NCBI GenBank assembly: GCA_051650265.1
Contig: JBOFIR010000103.1
Location: 1 to 58,599, forward strand
Length of the DNA: 58,599 nucleotides
Direction of reading: 5' to 3'
From: JBOFEH01 sp051650265
Lineage (GTDB): Bacteria > Bacillota > Clostridia > Lachnospirales > Cellulosilyticaceae
Shown: positions 1 through 7,764 of the stretch, piece by piece
Position numbering within the stretch: the stretch's first letter is position 1
Layout of the letters: every line of letters begins with the position of its first letter
The notes under the pieces: model-generated
Database searches by the model: none
What the model saw: only the letters and a program-made list of their open reading frames with translations
What the model was told of the DNA's origin: nothing
Made by a program: the position numbers and the translations under genes

Positions 1-1
1 A

Positions 2-1759
2 GAAAAACTTCCTGAAGGTTATACACTCCCAGAAGGCCGCACAAAACCTTGGGGAACGGCTCATGCTGTTTTATGTGCAAAAGATTTAGTAGATGCACCT
101 TTTGCAGTAATCAACGCTGATGATTTCTACGGCTACACAGCATTTGAGCAAATGTACCAATTCCTCAAATCAGTAAAAGAAACAACGCCTGCTCCATTTT
201 CAATGGTTGGGTATACACTTCAAAATACCCTTACTGAAAATGGTCATGTTTCTCGTGGCGTATGTGATGTAAATGCTGGGTACCTTACAAAAGTAACAGA
301 GCGTACACATATTGCATACCACGAAGAGGGTGTCGCTTTCCTAGAGGCAGATACATGGCATTCTATCCCAAATGACGCTGTGGTTTCAATGAATCTCTGG
401 GGCTTTACGCCTGCAATCTTCGGTGCACTTGAGCAACATTTCGCCCACTTCTTAGAAACGGAGGCTGTAAGTAACCCACTCAAATCTGAGTATTTCCTAC
501 CATTTGTAGTGGATGAATTAGTCAAGGAGCACCAAGCAACAGTACGTGTACTTGAATCCCAAGATCGTTGGTATGGTGTGACTTATAAAGAAGATAAACC
601 AACAGTGGTTGCAGCCATTAAGGCACTACAAGAACAAGGACTCTATCCACAAAAACTTTGGCCATCACCACATATGCCTGTTGCACTTAATTTCCAATTT
701 GATGGACTTGTTACCGAAATTGGCCCTACCGGCAATGGCCATATCAATGATACGTATCTTGTCACCACTACAGGACCTAAACGTTATATCCTTCAACGCA
801 TCAATCACAATATCTTCAAAAATCCTAGAGAACTCATGGCCAATATCGAAGGGGTTTTAACTCATTTGAATGAGAAACTTGCACCACTACCTGGTGTTGA
901 TTTAGAGAGAGAAATTTTAACAATTGTACCTTCTTTATCTGGTGATTCACTTTATATTGATCACAAAGGCAACTTCTGGCGTAGTTTTCTATTTATTGAC
1001 CAGACAATTTCATATGATCAAGTACCTAATTTAGAAGTTTTCACTGACTGTGGTCAAAAATTTGGGGAGTTTCAAGCTTTACTTGCGGACTATGATGCTT
1101 CTACACTTTTTGAAACAATTCCACATTTCCACAACACACCTGTACGTTTTGAAAACTTCTTAAAAGCACTTGAAGCTGATGCTGTTGGTCGTGCTGCATC
1201 TATCCAGGATGAAATTGCATTTGTTCTCTCGCGCAAAGCTGATGCTTATCAACTTGTTGACCAACTCAAAAAAGGGGAACTTCCTCTACGTGTAACACAT
1301 AACGATACCAAGATTAATAACATTTTGGTTGATTCAATGACACAGAAGGCCCTTTGTGTTATTGACCTTGATACAATTATGCCTGGTCTTTCTGCATATG
1401 ACTTTGGCGATTGTATTCGTACAGGCGCAAGTTCTGGTGCCGAAGATGAAATCGATTTAAGTAAAATCTATGTTGTTAATGAGCTCTTTGAAAGCTTTGC
1501 CAAAGGTTATATCTCCGGTGTTGGCTCAAGCTTCAATGAAACAGAAATTCTTTCCTTACTTACTGGCTCAAAAATCATGACTTTTGAATGTGGTATGCGC
1601 TTCTTAACAGACTACTTAGAGGGAGATCATTACTTCAAGATTCACCGTCATGAGCACAACCTAGATCGTGCGCGTACGCAGTTCAAATTAGTAGCTGATA
1701 TGGAAAGTAAATGGGATGAACTCACTACTATTTTAAAAAATCTTATTCAGAAAGCATAG
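2..1759 (+). CDS. Nucleotidyltransferase / N-acetylhexosamine 1-kinase fusion (5' end outside window)
   Basis: The reading frame is open from base 2, so the gene is cut by the window edge and the first ATG inside (152) is not its start. The visible N-terminal part has a nucleotidyltransferase stretch (TKPWGTAHAVL, then FAVINADDFYG). The C-terminal half, from about base 690, is an aminoglycoside-phosphotransferase-fold kinase like NahK: HINDTYLV, the catalytic loop THNDTKINNIL, and the metal site CVIDLDTIMPG. The likely role is to phosphorylate GlcNAc or GalNAc at C1 and then transfer a nucleotide to give an NDP-sugar, all in the cytoplasm. galE follows after 16 bp, which fits. Known NahK proteins are standalone kinases of the lacto-N-biose/galacto-N-biose pathway, so the fusion is notable. 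Domain assignment is firm; the exact sugar is inferred. Confidence 0.82.
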   Translation, partial: EKLPEGYTLPEGRTKPWGTAHAVLCAKDLVDAPFAVINADDFYGYTAFEQMYQFLKSVKETTPAPFSMVGYTLQNTLTENGHVSRGVCDVNAGYLTKVTERTHIAYHEEGVAFLEADTWHSIPNDAVVSMNLWGFTPAIFGALEQHFAHFLETEAVSNPLKSEYFLPFVVDELVKEHQATVRVLESQDRWYGVTYKEDKPTVVAAIKALQEQGLYPQKLWPSPHMPVALNFQFDGLVTEIGPTGNGHINDTYLVTTTGPKRYILQRINHNIFKNPRELMANIEGVLTHLNEKLAPLPGVDLEREILTIVPSLSGDSLYIDHKGNFWRSFLFIDQTISYDQVPNLEVFTDCGQKFGEFQALLADYDASTLFETIPHFHNTPVRFENFLKALEADAVGRAASIQDEIAFVLSRKADAYQLVDQLKKGELPLRVTHNDTKINNILVDSMTQKALCVIDLDTIMPGLSAYDFGDCIRTGASSGAEDEIDLSKIYVVNELFESFAKGYISGVGSSFNETEILSLLTGSKIMTFECGMRFLTDYLEGDHYFKIHRHEHNLDRARTQFKLVADMESKWDELTTILKNLIQKA

Positions 1760-1775
1760 AAAAGGGGAATAAGCC

Positions 1776-2777
1776 ATGAGTATTCTTGTAACAGGTGGGA
1801 TGGGCTATATCGGTAGTCATACAACAATCCAATTGATTGAATCAGGTAAAGACGTTATTATTCTTGATAACCTCTGCAATTCTAAGATAGAGGTACTAGA
1901 TATTATTGAACAGATTACAGGTATTAGACCACGCTTCTATCATGTAGATCTGTGTGATCGCGATGCAACCTTCAAAGTATTTGAAGAAAATAATATTGAG
2001 GCTGTTATTCACTTTGCTGGACTTAAAGCTGTCGGTGAGTCCGTACAGATTCCACTTACTTACTATCATAACAACTTGACAGGAACTTTCTTCCTTTGCG
2101 AGGCCATGAAAGCACACGGTTGTAAGAAAATTGTATTTTCTTCTTCTGCCACAGTTTATGGGATGAACAACGAACCTCCTTTTGTTGAAACAATGCCACT
2201 TAGTACAACGAATCCATATGGTAGTACAAAACTCATGATCGAGATGATTTTGAGTGACCTCCATGTAGCTGATCCATCTTGGAGTGTTTGCCTCCTTCGT
2301 TACTTCAATCCAATTGGTGCACACCCATCAGGTCTAATCGGTGAGGATCCAAACGGTATTCCAAATAACCTCCTCCCTTATATTGCACAAGTTGCAGTTG
2401 GTAAACTCAAGGAACTCAGTGTCTTTGGTGACAATTATGACACAATAGATGGTACAGGCGTACGTGATTATATTCATGTTTGTGACTTAGCAAGTGGTCA
2501 CCTCAAAGCCCTTGAGTATGTACTAGGCCACGAAGGTGTTGAAGCAATCAACCTTGGTACAGGTACCGGATATAGTGTGTTTCAAGTAATGCACGCCTTT
2601 GAAAAAGCGAGTAACCTTACTATTACACATCGTATTGCACCAAGACGTGCTGGTGATATCGGAAGTTGCTTCGCCTCTACAGATAAGGCAAAAGCACTAC
2701 TTGGCTGGGAAGCGCAACATACCCTTGATGAAATGTGCGAGGATACCTGGCGTTTCGCATCACAATTCAATAAATAA
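1776..2777 (+). CDS. galE: UDP-glucose 4-epimerase family (GalE)
   Basis: This is an extended short-chain dehydrogenase that interconverts UDP-glucose and UDP-galactose and often the N-acetyl forms. The N-terminal Rossmann motif GGMGYIGSHT is at residues 7-16. The catalytic SSSATVYG segment and the Y-x-x-x-K pair (Tyr148, Lys152 in NPYGSTK) are intact. At 333 residues it is full length. It starts 16 bp after the kinase/nucleotidyltransferase fusion with an AAGGGGAAT-type ribosome site, so the two are probably co-transcribed. In that context UDP-GlcNAc/UDP-GalNAc is a plausible substrate pair; this is inference, since the gatekeeper residue cannot be judged here. A strong terminator follows directly. 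Confidence 0.93.
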   Translation: MSILVTGGMGYIGSHTTIQLIESGKDVIILDNLCNSKIEVLDIIEQITGIRPRFYHVDLCDRDATFKVFEENNIEAVIHFAGLKAVGESVQIPLTYYHNNLTGTFFLCEAMKAHGCKKIVFSSSATVYGMNNEPPFVETMPLSTTNPYGSTKLMIEMILSDLHVADPSWSVCLLRYFNPIGAHPSGLIGEDPNGIPNNLLPYIAQVAVGKLKELSVFGDNYDTIDGTGVRDYIHVCDLASGHLKALEYVLGHEGVEAINLGTGTGYSVFQVMHAFEKASNLTITHRIAPRRAGDIGSCFASTDKAKALLGWEAQHTLDEMCEDTWRFASQFNK

Positions 2778-2815
2778 CAAAAAGCTACAGCAAATGCTGT
2801 AGCTTTTTGTTATTT
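2772..2815. terminator. Bidirectional intrinsic terminator
   Basis: A perfect 20-bp inverted repeat (2772-2791 and 2796-2815) with a 4-base loop, flanked by A and T runs, lies between the convergent galE and methyltransferase genes. It overlaps the galE stop codon and can serve both strands. Confidence 0.92.
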
Positions 2816-2833
2816 ATTCCTTCCAACTTTTTA

Positions 2834-4333
2834 CTACTCTACGATACGCTGATTCACTTCAATAATATAAAGTATACCTTCTTCTTTTGGTGTAATTGCA
2901 AACTCTTCTACAATGGTATACTGCTTTTTACCCTGCAATGCACCAAGCATCAGTTTAGGATCTCTCGTATACATCACGATGATCGCTCTTTCTTTCAAGA
3001 CTTCTAGTGATTTCCTAAAGAAACGTTCATATAGCATCGCCATATCAGCTTCGTTTTTACGCCCACCTCGCGTCGGCATATTCGTAAAGATCTCATCAAA
3101 ACGATAATCGTGTTTAAAATCAAAGAAATCACGGTTAATCAAATGTACAGGCACATCTGCACGATTGGTATTCTCAATTGCTTTATCAATTGCTTCACCA
3201 AAAGTATCTAACCCATACATTGGATGTGCTGGTACAAGTGCATTACGTTCCACTAACATTGTTGCAACACCACAAAATGGATCAAGTACCTGTGCATCTT
3301 CCTTGAGATAAGGTTCTGCAAGTTTTGCAATCAATGCCGCTTGCGCCGGCACAATACTCGCTGCAACTGACTGTTTACGATAAGCAAAGCGTTGATCTTT
3401 TAGTGTATTTAGCTTAAGTACAACATTAAACATCCCCTCTTTATTCTCAATCAAACGAATTTCAAACTCATAGTGAGAGGTTGTATTGATCAACTCCCTT
3501 TTTGATAACTGCTCCAAAATAGCCGCCATTTTCTTTGTAAATGCACTTTTCTTATCCAGTGGCATCTTGCTCTTAAGTTCAATTCTAAAATAGTACGGCG
3601 GGTAATCTGTATGACGCTCATTGAGAAATGCAACCAACCCTCCCTTATAGATTGCCTCAGCAGCTGCTACCGGATCATTTGGCAATGCACCTATATTCCC
3701 AAGCTTAAATAGAATATCTGTATACGTACGAATTTGCATGAGTTCTCTCATATTTTGTGTTCTTACAAGTACCCCTGCATTGAATGTCTTACTCAGTCCA
3801 TCTGTGATTTGTTCCTTGGTCACGTCTTGATGCTCTCTATTGGTTAATAAGATCACATCCGAGAGCACATCATACCCATTAAAAGTATGCATCTTTGGCT
3901 GCTCTTGTGAAAGCAGCATGCTTGTGAGCTGTCTAATCTCTTCTTGAATATGCTTTTGACTCCCCTCATCAAAACTATTGCTAGTCAAAAAGTGTAGCCG
4001 TTCTTGAAGCACTTCCATGTAAGGCTCATACTCTAATTCACTCATCGCCGCCAGATAATCTGCTTTTACAAAAAGCTTTTCTTCTTTTTCGTAGGCCTCA
4101 TATAAGTGTTCTGCAAAGACATCTTCTCCCAGTACGCCCATAATTAATGCCACATTTTTACGCACCTTAGCATCTTCATGCCCTAGCAGCTGATAAAGTA
4201 CACTATAATCCTCATCTAGTAAGTAATAAAAAGCACGTGCATTACGGGGCTCTTTGAGTTCTTTTCTTAGTTCAATCAGGTTTTTCCTAACCTCATTGCC
4301 TACTCTAATCTGTTCATATAGTTTTTCTATCAT
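2834..4333 (-). CDS. HEAT-repeat / SAM-dependent RNA methyltransferase-like protein
   Basis: The C-terminal part (about residues 330-480) is a class I methyltransferase of the UPF0020/RlmK-Trm14 type. It has the SAM-binding motif VLDPFCGVATML, an acidic YGLDTFGEAI segment, and the catalytic-type motif TNMPTRGG, a variant of N-P-P-F/Y. The N-terminal third is helical with HEAT/ARM-like repeats (HEDAKVRKNVALIMGVLGED and following). The middle could hold a THUMP-like region, but I cannot see it clearly. A likely role is base N-methylation of rRNA or tRNA; the target is unknown. It is transcribed alone, convergent with galE and downstream of rpiR. The HEAT-like front end is not typical of RlmK/RlmL enzymes. 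Confidence 0.78.
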   Translation of the reverse strand: MIEKLYEQIRVGNEVRKNLIELRKELKEPRNARAFYYLLDEDYSVLYQLLGHEDAKVRKNVALIMGVLGEDVFAEHLYEAYEKEEKLFVKADYLAAMSELEYEPYMEVLQERLHFLTSNSFDEGSQKHIQEEIRQLTSMLLSQEQPKMHTFNGYDVLSDVILLTNREHQDVTKEQITDGLSKTFNAGVLVRTQNMRELMQIRTYTDILFKLGNIGALPNDPVAAAEAIYKGGLVAFLNERHTDYPPYYFRIELKSKMPLDKKSAFTKKMAAILEQLSKRELINTTSHYEFEIRLIENKEGMFNVVLKLNTLKDQRFAYRKQSVAASIVPAQAALIAKLAEPYLKEDAQVLDPFCGVATMLVERNALVPAHPMYGLDTFGEAIDKAIENTNRADVPVHLINRDFFDFKHDYRFDEIFTNMPTRGGRKNEADMAMLYERFFRKSLEVLKERAIIVMYTRDPKLMLGALQGKKQYTIVEEFAITPKEEGILYIIEVNQRIVE

Positions 4334-4378
4334 TCACATTCCTCTTATCTTTTATATTATTTATGATGTATACAACAA

Positions 4379-4426
4379 TTCCCTACAATAGCTCCTATTG
4401 TATCACACAAGAGCCCTAGCAGGGAA
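4379..4426. other. Hairpin-rich spacer between rpiR and the methyltransferase gene
   Basis: An 8-bp inverted repeat (4384-4391 and 4395-4402, 3-base loop) sits inside a larger pairing of 4379-4384 with 4421-4426. It lies downstream of rpiR on the minus strand. It could end that operon, but no clean T-run follows, so the role is uncertain. Confidence 0.35.
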
Positions 4427-4440
4427 TGTCTGTTTATATT

Positions 4441-5301
4441 TTAATAAATTTTCTCAATGACTGCGCTTGCAGTTTTTTGTTTATTAGAACTACTCTTTGC
4501 AATCTTCCTACGATAATACTCCATATACATCACATCAATGAGAAACATCTGACTCATTTGAGCCGATGTGGATCCCCCATCTAAAGGTCCTTCATTGGCA
4601 CCACATAGGATGGTTACATCCGAGTGAATGGTCATAGGTGATTTTGCAAAGCGCGTAATACTTACAACTTTGGCACCCGATTCTTTCGCTAGTTTAGCCA
4701 CATGAATCGTATCTTTAGTTGCGCCTGAATAAGAAATCACCACAGCCAAATCCTTTTCTGAAAGCATCGCCGCTGTCATGGCCTGCATATGAGAATCCAT
4801 CATACAATGGACATTAGGCGTAATACGTAGAAATTTGTTCATTGCAACCATTGCTGATAAAGAACTTGCACCCACACCAAAAAAATGAATATTTTGTGCT
4901 TCTTCTAAATATGTAATGGCCGTATTAAAAGTATTTGACTCGATGAGGGAATAGGTCTCATGAATTGCATTAAGATTGTTTTGGAGTATTTTTTTTACCA
5001 GAATATCAAACGGATCTTTTAAACTCACTTCCCCTAAATTAATGTTATCTTCCGATTCCCCTTCACTACCAAGGCTTAATGAAAGCTTCATTTTAAATTC
5101 TTGGTACCCTTGCAACTTAAGACTTCTACAAAATCTAAAGACACTTGTATCTCCTACAGCACATGCATCCGCCAAATCAGAAATCGACATAAAAAGAATT
5201 TTTTTGGGCTGTTCGAGCACAAACTGTGCCACCTTTTTTTCTGCTTTCGTATAATGCTCATAGCCCTCTCTTATTGTAGTCATCAAATCATATGTTGCCA
5301 T
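4441..5301 (-). CDS. RpiR-family transcriptional regulator (probable sialic acid regulator)
   Basis: The N-terminal HTH_6 domain (about residues 1-80) has the RpiR-like stretch LADACAVGDTSVFRFCRSLKLQGYQEFK. The C-terminal SIS sugar-phosphate domain (about 120-250) contains FFGVGASSLSA and VVISYSGATKDTI. The ATG at 5301 is preferred because AGAGGTG lies 6 bases ahead; the open frame extends to a GTG at 5310 with no better site. It is the last gene of nanE-yhcH-ROK-rpiR. RpiR proteins in nan clusters typically sense ManNAc-6-P or GlcNAc-6-P, so this one probably controls the nanE/nanA divergon. That role is inferred from position. Confidence 0.9.
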   Translation of the reverse strand: MATYDLMTTIREGYEHYTKAEKKVAQFVLEQPKKILFMSISDLADACAVGDTSVFRFCRSLKLQGYQEFKMKLSLSLGSEGESEDNINLGEVSLKDPFDILVKKILQNNLNAIHETYSLIESNTFNTAITYLEEAQNIHFFGVGASSLSAMVAMNKFLRITPNVHCMMDSHMQAMTAAMLSEKDLAVVISYSGATKDTIHVAKLAKESGAKVVSITRFAKSPMTIHSDVTILCGANEGPLDGGSTSAQMSQMFLIDVMYMEYYRRKIAKSSSNKQKTASAVIEKIY

Positions 5302-5326
5302 TTTCAACACCTCTTCTAATCATACA

Positions 5327-6199
5327 CTATTCTTTGAGTGCCATCCTTATAGCACCTAATAAGCCTGCAGTATTTCCAAGTTCTGCAGGCTTAAGTTGTA
5401 CATGTGCAAAACTTGGCATAATATCAGTATAAATCATTTCTCTAAGTTTTTCTATAACATAAGTTTGCCCAAAGATGCCACCGCCTAGTACAATGCATGA
5501 AGGGTTGAAAATATGAATTACGTTAACAAGGCCATATGTAACCTCTAATAACCATTCTTCTATAAGTGCTTGAATAGTCGGTTCATGAATACGTTCAAAA
5601 ATCATACGGCCATTTTCAAGGGAAGGATCATATGTTTTTACCTTTTTGACCAATGCGTTTGTAGAGGCATAGCGTTCATAACACCCACTCATCTCATCTC
5701 CTTTGCATCTATCCTCTGCATGTGTAATTATCGATCCAAACTCACCTGCTGAAAAAGATGATCCTGTGTAGATAGCTCCATTCACAACAATAGCGCCACC
5801 TATACCTGTTCCATAAGTGAGACAAAGAAAATCTTTCTCACCTACACCTGCACCTTGCCAACTCTCTCCCAGAGCAGCAGCATTCACATCATTTTGAACA
5901 ACCACAGGTACGCTAAATAATTCCTCTAGTCTATCTTTTATCTGCATCCCTGTATATCCGGGTATATTCTCATTTGCATAACGGATCATTCCAAGTTGTG
6001 AATCTACCTGCCCTGCAGTACTGATTCCAATACGTTCAAACGGTCTCATTTCTTCAAGCAAGGTAATTGCCGTAGTAAGTACATGCTCGCCACCTCGTTT
6101 TGCCAAAGTAGGTGTCTCTGTAATTGGACCTAATTGCCCTTCTTCCCAAACGGCTGATTTAATCATGGTGCCGCCAATGTCTAATGCTGCGATCTTCAT
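5327..6199 (-). CDS. ROK-family sugar kinase, probable N-acetylmannosamine kinase
   Basis: The start is set at 6199, where ATG follows AGAGGTGAT and the protein opens with the ROK phosphate loop ALDIGGTMIKSA. An upstream in-frame extension to 6331 would overlap yhcH and lacks homology-like sequence. Other ROK features are the substrate/base segment VVVQNDVNAAALGE, the second phosphate loop TYGTGIGGA, and a C-terminal VLGGGIFGQ. The usual ROK zinc motif C-x-C-G-x-x-G-C is altered here to CKGDEMSGCYE. Between nanE/yhcH and rpiR, its most likely reaction is ATP-dependent phosphorylation of ManNAc to ManNAc-6-P. Glucokinase or beta-glucoside kinase activity is the main alternative. Confidence 0.87.
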   Translation of the reverse strand: MKIAALDIGGTMIKSAVWEEGQLGPITETPTLAKRGGEHVLTTAITLLEEMRPFERIGISTAGQVDSQLGMIRYANENIPGYTGMQIKDRLEELFSVPVVVQNDVNAAALGESWQGAGVGEKDFLCLTYGTGIGGAIVVNGAIYTGSSFSAGEFGSIITHAEDRCKGDEMSGCYERYASTNALVKKVKTYDPSLENGRMIFERIHEPTIQALIEEWLLEVTYGLVNVIHIFNPSCIVLGGGIFGQTYVIEKLREMIYTDIMPSFAHVQLKPAELGNTAGLLGAIRMALKE

Positions 6200-6213
6200 A
6201 TCATCACCTCTTT

Positions 6214-6663
6214 CTATATCCTTACCTTGACCACACATTTTTTGATACGCATGGGTGCCTCTACAGCTACCCCTGGCTTGTGGCGCTCCTGTGTCATACA
6301 TACTACAAAATAGCCTGAACCTAACACACACTGCACACTATCATCTACATGATGAAATGCAATATCTAATGTTTCATCATATACCTTAGCACAGCAGCCC
6401 TCACTTCTACCCATTTCAATACATTCCATACCTTCAAGATCCATTTGGATATCAATATAGCGCTCGTGGCTTTCAAAAAAAAGTTCTTCGCTACATCTTG
6501 TATCTGCATACATCACATTAGCGAAAACCGCCTCCCCATCAATAGGTATTTTTCCTAATGGAAGGTGTGGCAAATCAGTCTTTTCAAGAAATGTAATAGC
6601 TGTATCTAGATTTTGGCTGATTCCCCTGTACTTATCTATATTTTTTATATGATCATAAATCAT
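6214..6663 (-). CDS. YhcH/YjgK/YiaL (NanQ-like) family protein
   Basis: At 149 residues this matches the YhcH/DUF386 cupin-like family in length and key features: an early LPLGKIPIDGEAVFANV, HERYIDIQMDLEGMECI with its His, Asp and Glu, a mid-region Tyr-Asp-Glu, and a late GYFVVCMTQERHKPG. Members linked to nan operons have been described as sialic acid anomerases (NanQ). It sits between nanE and the ROK kinase gene, 14 bp from the latter, so it is very likely part of the sialic acid pathway. The start has GGAG about 8 bases upstream. Confidence 0.88.
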   Translation of the reverse strand: MIYDHIKNIDKYRGISQNLDTAITFLEKTDLPHLPLGKIPIDGEAVFANVMYADTRCSEELFFESHERYIDIQMDLEGMECIEMGRSEGCCAKVYDETLDIAFHHVDDSVQCVLGSGYFVVCMTQERHKPGVAVEAPMRIKKCVVKVRI

Positions 6664-6698
6664 AAATATTCTCCATTCATTTTATTATTTTATAGAAC

Positions 6699-6729
6699 AA
6701 AAGGATGGAGCCAGCGACCTCATCCTTTC
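6699..6729 (-). terminator. Hairpin between nanE and yhcH, possible attenuator
   Basis: On the minus strand, 8-bp arms at 6721-6728 and 6700-6707 enclose a partly paired loop, followed by TTTTGTTCT. It lies in the 103-bp nanE-yhcH gap and could reduce read-through from nanE into yhcH, the kinase and rpiR. Confidence 0.5.
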
Positions 6730-6766
6730 AATATTTCACGAAAATCTTTTAGAATAATATATACAA

Positions 6767-7459
6767 TTATTCCACCTTCGGAAGTGCGGCTACATATCTT
6801 TGCGTAATTTCCATGGGTCTTGTAATAGCCGTTCCAACTACCGCAGCTAAACAACCACAGGCCATTGCTTCGTGCAATTCATTTGGACTCCATATTCCGC
6901 CTTCCGCAATTACAGGTTTGTTACATGTAGTCACTAAAGTTCTAATAAGCTCATAATTTGGTAATACTGCACCTTTGGTATAGTGTGTATAGCCATGGAG
7001 CGTTGTGCCAATCAGGTCGAAGCCTAATCTTGCTGCCTCTATCCCTTCTTCATAGTTTGAACAATCTGCCATAAAAAGTTGATTAGGGTATTTGTTTCTA
7101 ACTTCTTCGAAAAAGAGTTGTAATGTCTTGCCATCAGGTCTCTCACGTTTCGTAGCATCTATTGCTATGATTTCTACACCAACAGCAACCAACGCATCTA
7201 CTTCCTTCATAGTTGGTGTAATATAAACAGGATTCTCTCCATATACAGCTTTAATAATCCCGATAATCGGCAAATCTACAGTCTTTCTAATTTCGAGGAT
7301 ATCTTCTACCGTGTTTGCTCTAATACCTACCGCTCCACCACAAGCTGCCGCATATGCCATACGCGACATAATGTATGAACTATGTAATGGTTCCGATTCT
7401 AAGGCTTGGCATGAAACAATTAATCCACCTTTGATCCGTTCTAATGTCATTTTATTCAT
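6767..7459 (-). CDS. nanE: N-acetylmannosamine-6-phosphate 2-epimerase
   Basis: This is a TIM-barrel enzyme converting ManNAc-6-P to GlcNAc-6-P in the cytoplasm. Family signatures present include LIVSCQALESEPLHS near the N terminus, AYAAACGGAVGIRANTVEDI, IIGIIKA, the catalytic-region IAIDATKRERPDG with its Asp and Lys, and the C-terminal phosphate-binding VIAEGGIWSPNEL. At 230 residues it is full length. The ATG at 7459 has GGAGG five bases upstream; a second Met three codons later is possible but less favoured. It leads the minus-strand arm of the divergon and is controlled by the promoter at 7502-7529. Confidence 0.95.
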   Translation of the reverse strand: MNKMTLERIKGGLIVSCQALESEPLHSSYIMSRMAYAAACGGAVGIRANTVEDILEIRKTVDLPIIGIIKAVYGENPVYITPTMKEVDALVAVGVEIIAIDATKRERPDGKTLQLFFEEVRNKYPNQLFMADCSNYEEGIEAARLGFDLIGTTLHGYTHYTKGAVLPNYELIRTLVTTCNKPVIAEGGIWSPNELHEAMACGCLAAVVGTAITRPMEITQRYVAALPKVE

Positions 7460-7501
7460 AATTTCCTCCCAATAATATTATCTTTCAAAACTTATAAACT
7501 A

Positions 7502-7529
7502 ATCATAACATAACACAAAACTTTTTCAA
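7502..7529 (-). promoter_or_regulatory. nanE: Predicted sigma-A promoter of nanE
   Basis: On the minus strand a TTGAAA -35 (7524-7529) and a TATGAT -10 (7502-7507) are separated by 16 bases, about 45 bp ahead of the nanE start. Confidence 0.65.
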
Positions 7530-7537
7530 TGCATTTT

Positions 7538-7551
7538 GGAAAAAATTTTTA
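7538..7551. promoter_or_regulatory. Candidate regulator box, nanE side
   Basis: An A6T5 palindromic core flanked by G and A lies 8 bp upstream of the predicted nanE -35. Its reverse complement closely resembles the box at 7663-7675. RpiR-type operators are often A/T-rich palindromes of this sort. An UP-element-like A-tract is the alternative. Confidence 0.45.
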
Positions 7552-7662
7552 TTTTATATGGTTAATATTTACATAAATACTTTTAAAAACCAAAATTAAT
7601 TGTTTGTTATACACATTTACATGAAGTGTAATGAGAAAAAATTAAATTATACTTTCTAAAAT

Positions 7663-7675
7663 GAAAATTTTTTTC
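7663..7675. promoter_or_regulatory. Candidate regulator box, nanA side
   Basis: The sequence GAAAATTTTTTTC has inverted GAAA/TTTC ends and lies 7 bp upstream of the nanA -35. It mirrors the placement of the box at 7538-7551 relative to nanE. Confidence 0.45.
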
Positions 7676-7682
7676 TTTTATG

Positions 7683-7711
7683 TTGATTTCTAAATTTTAT
7701 AGTGTTATGAT
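7683..7711 (+). promoter_or_regulatory. nanA: Predicted sigma-A promoter of nanA
   Basis: A TTGATT -35 (7683-7688) and a TATGAT -10 (7706-7711) have the ideal 17-base spacing. The nanA start at 7765 has AAGGAGG at 7751-7757. Confidence 0.7.
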
Positions 7712-7764
7712 ACCTTTAGATTCAATTCACTAATTTATAGGTATCTAATTAAGGAGGATTTAGA

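Larger units (their letters stand above)
7460..7764. promoter_or_regulatory. nanE-nanA divergent control region
   Basis: This 305-bp intergenic stretch is very A/T-rich and holds two outward-facing promoters with one palindromic box just upstream of each. The middle (about 7555-7660) has no other structure I can identify. No coding sequence is seen. Confidence 0.7.

Noticed and set aside
6200..6331. Upstream extension of the ROK kinase frame
   Set aside because: It overlaps yhcH, has no ribosome site and reads as low-quality Cys/Arg-rich sequence; ATG 6199 has AGAGGTGAT and the family N-terminus.
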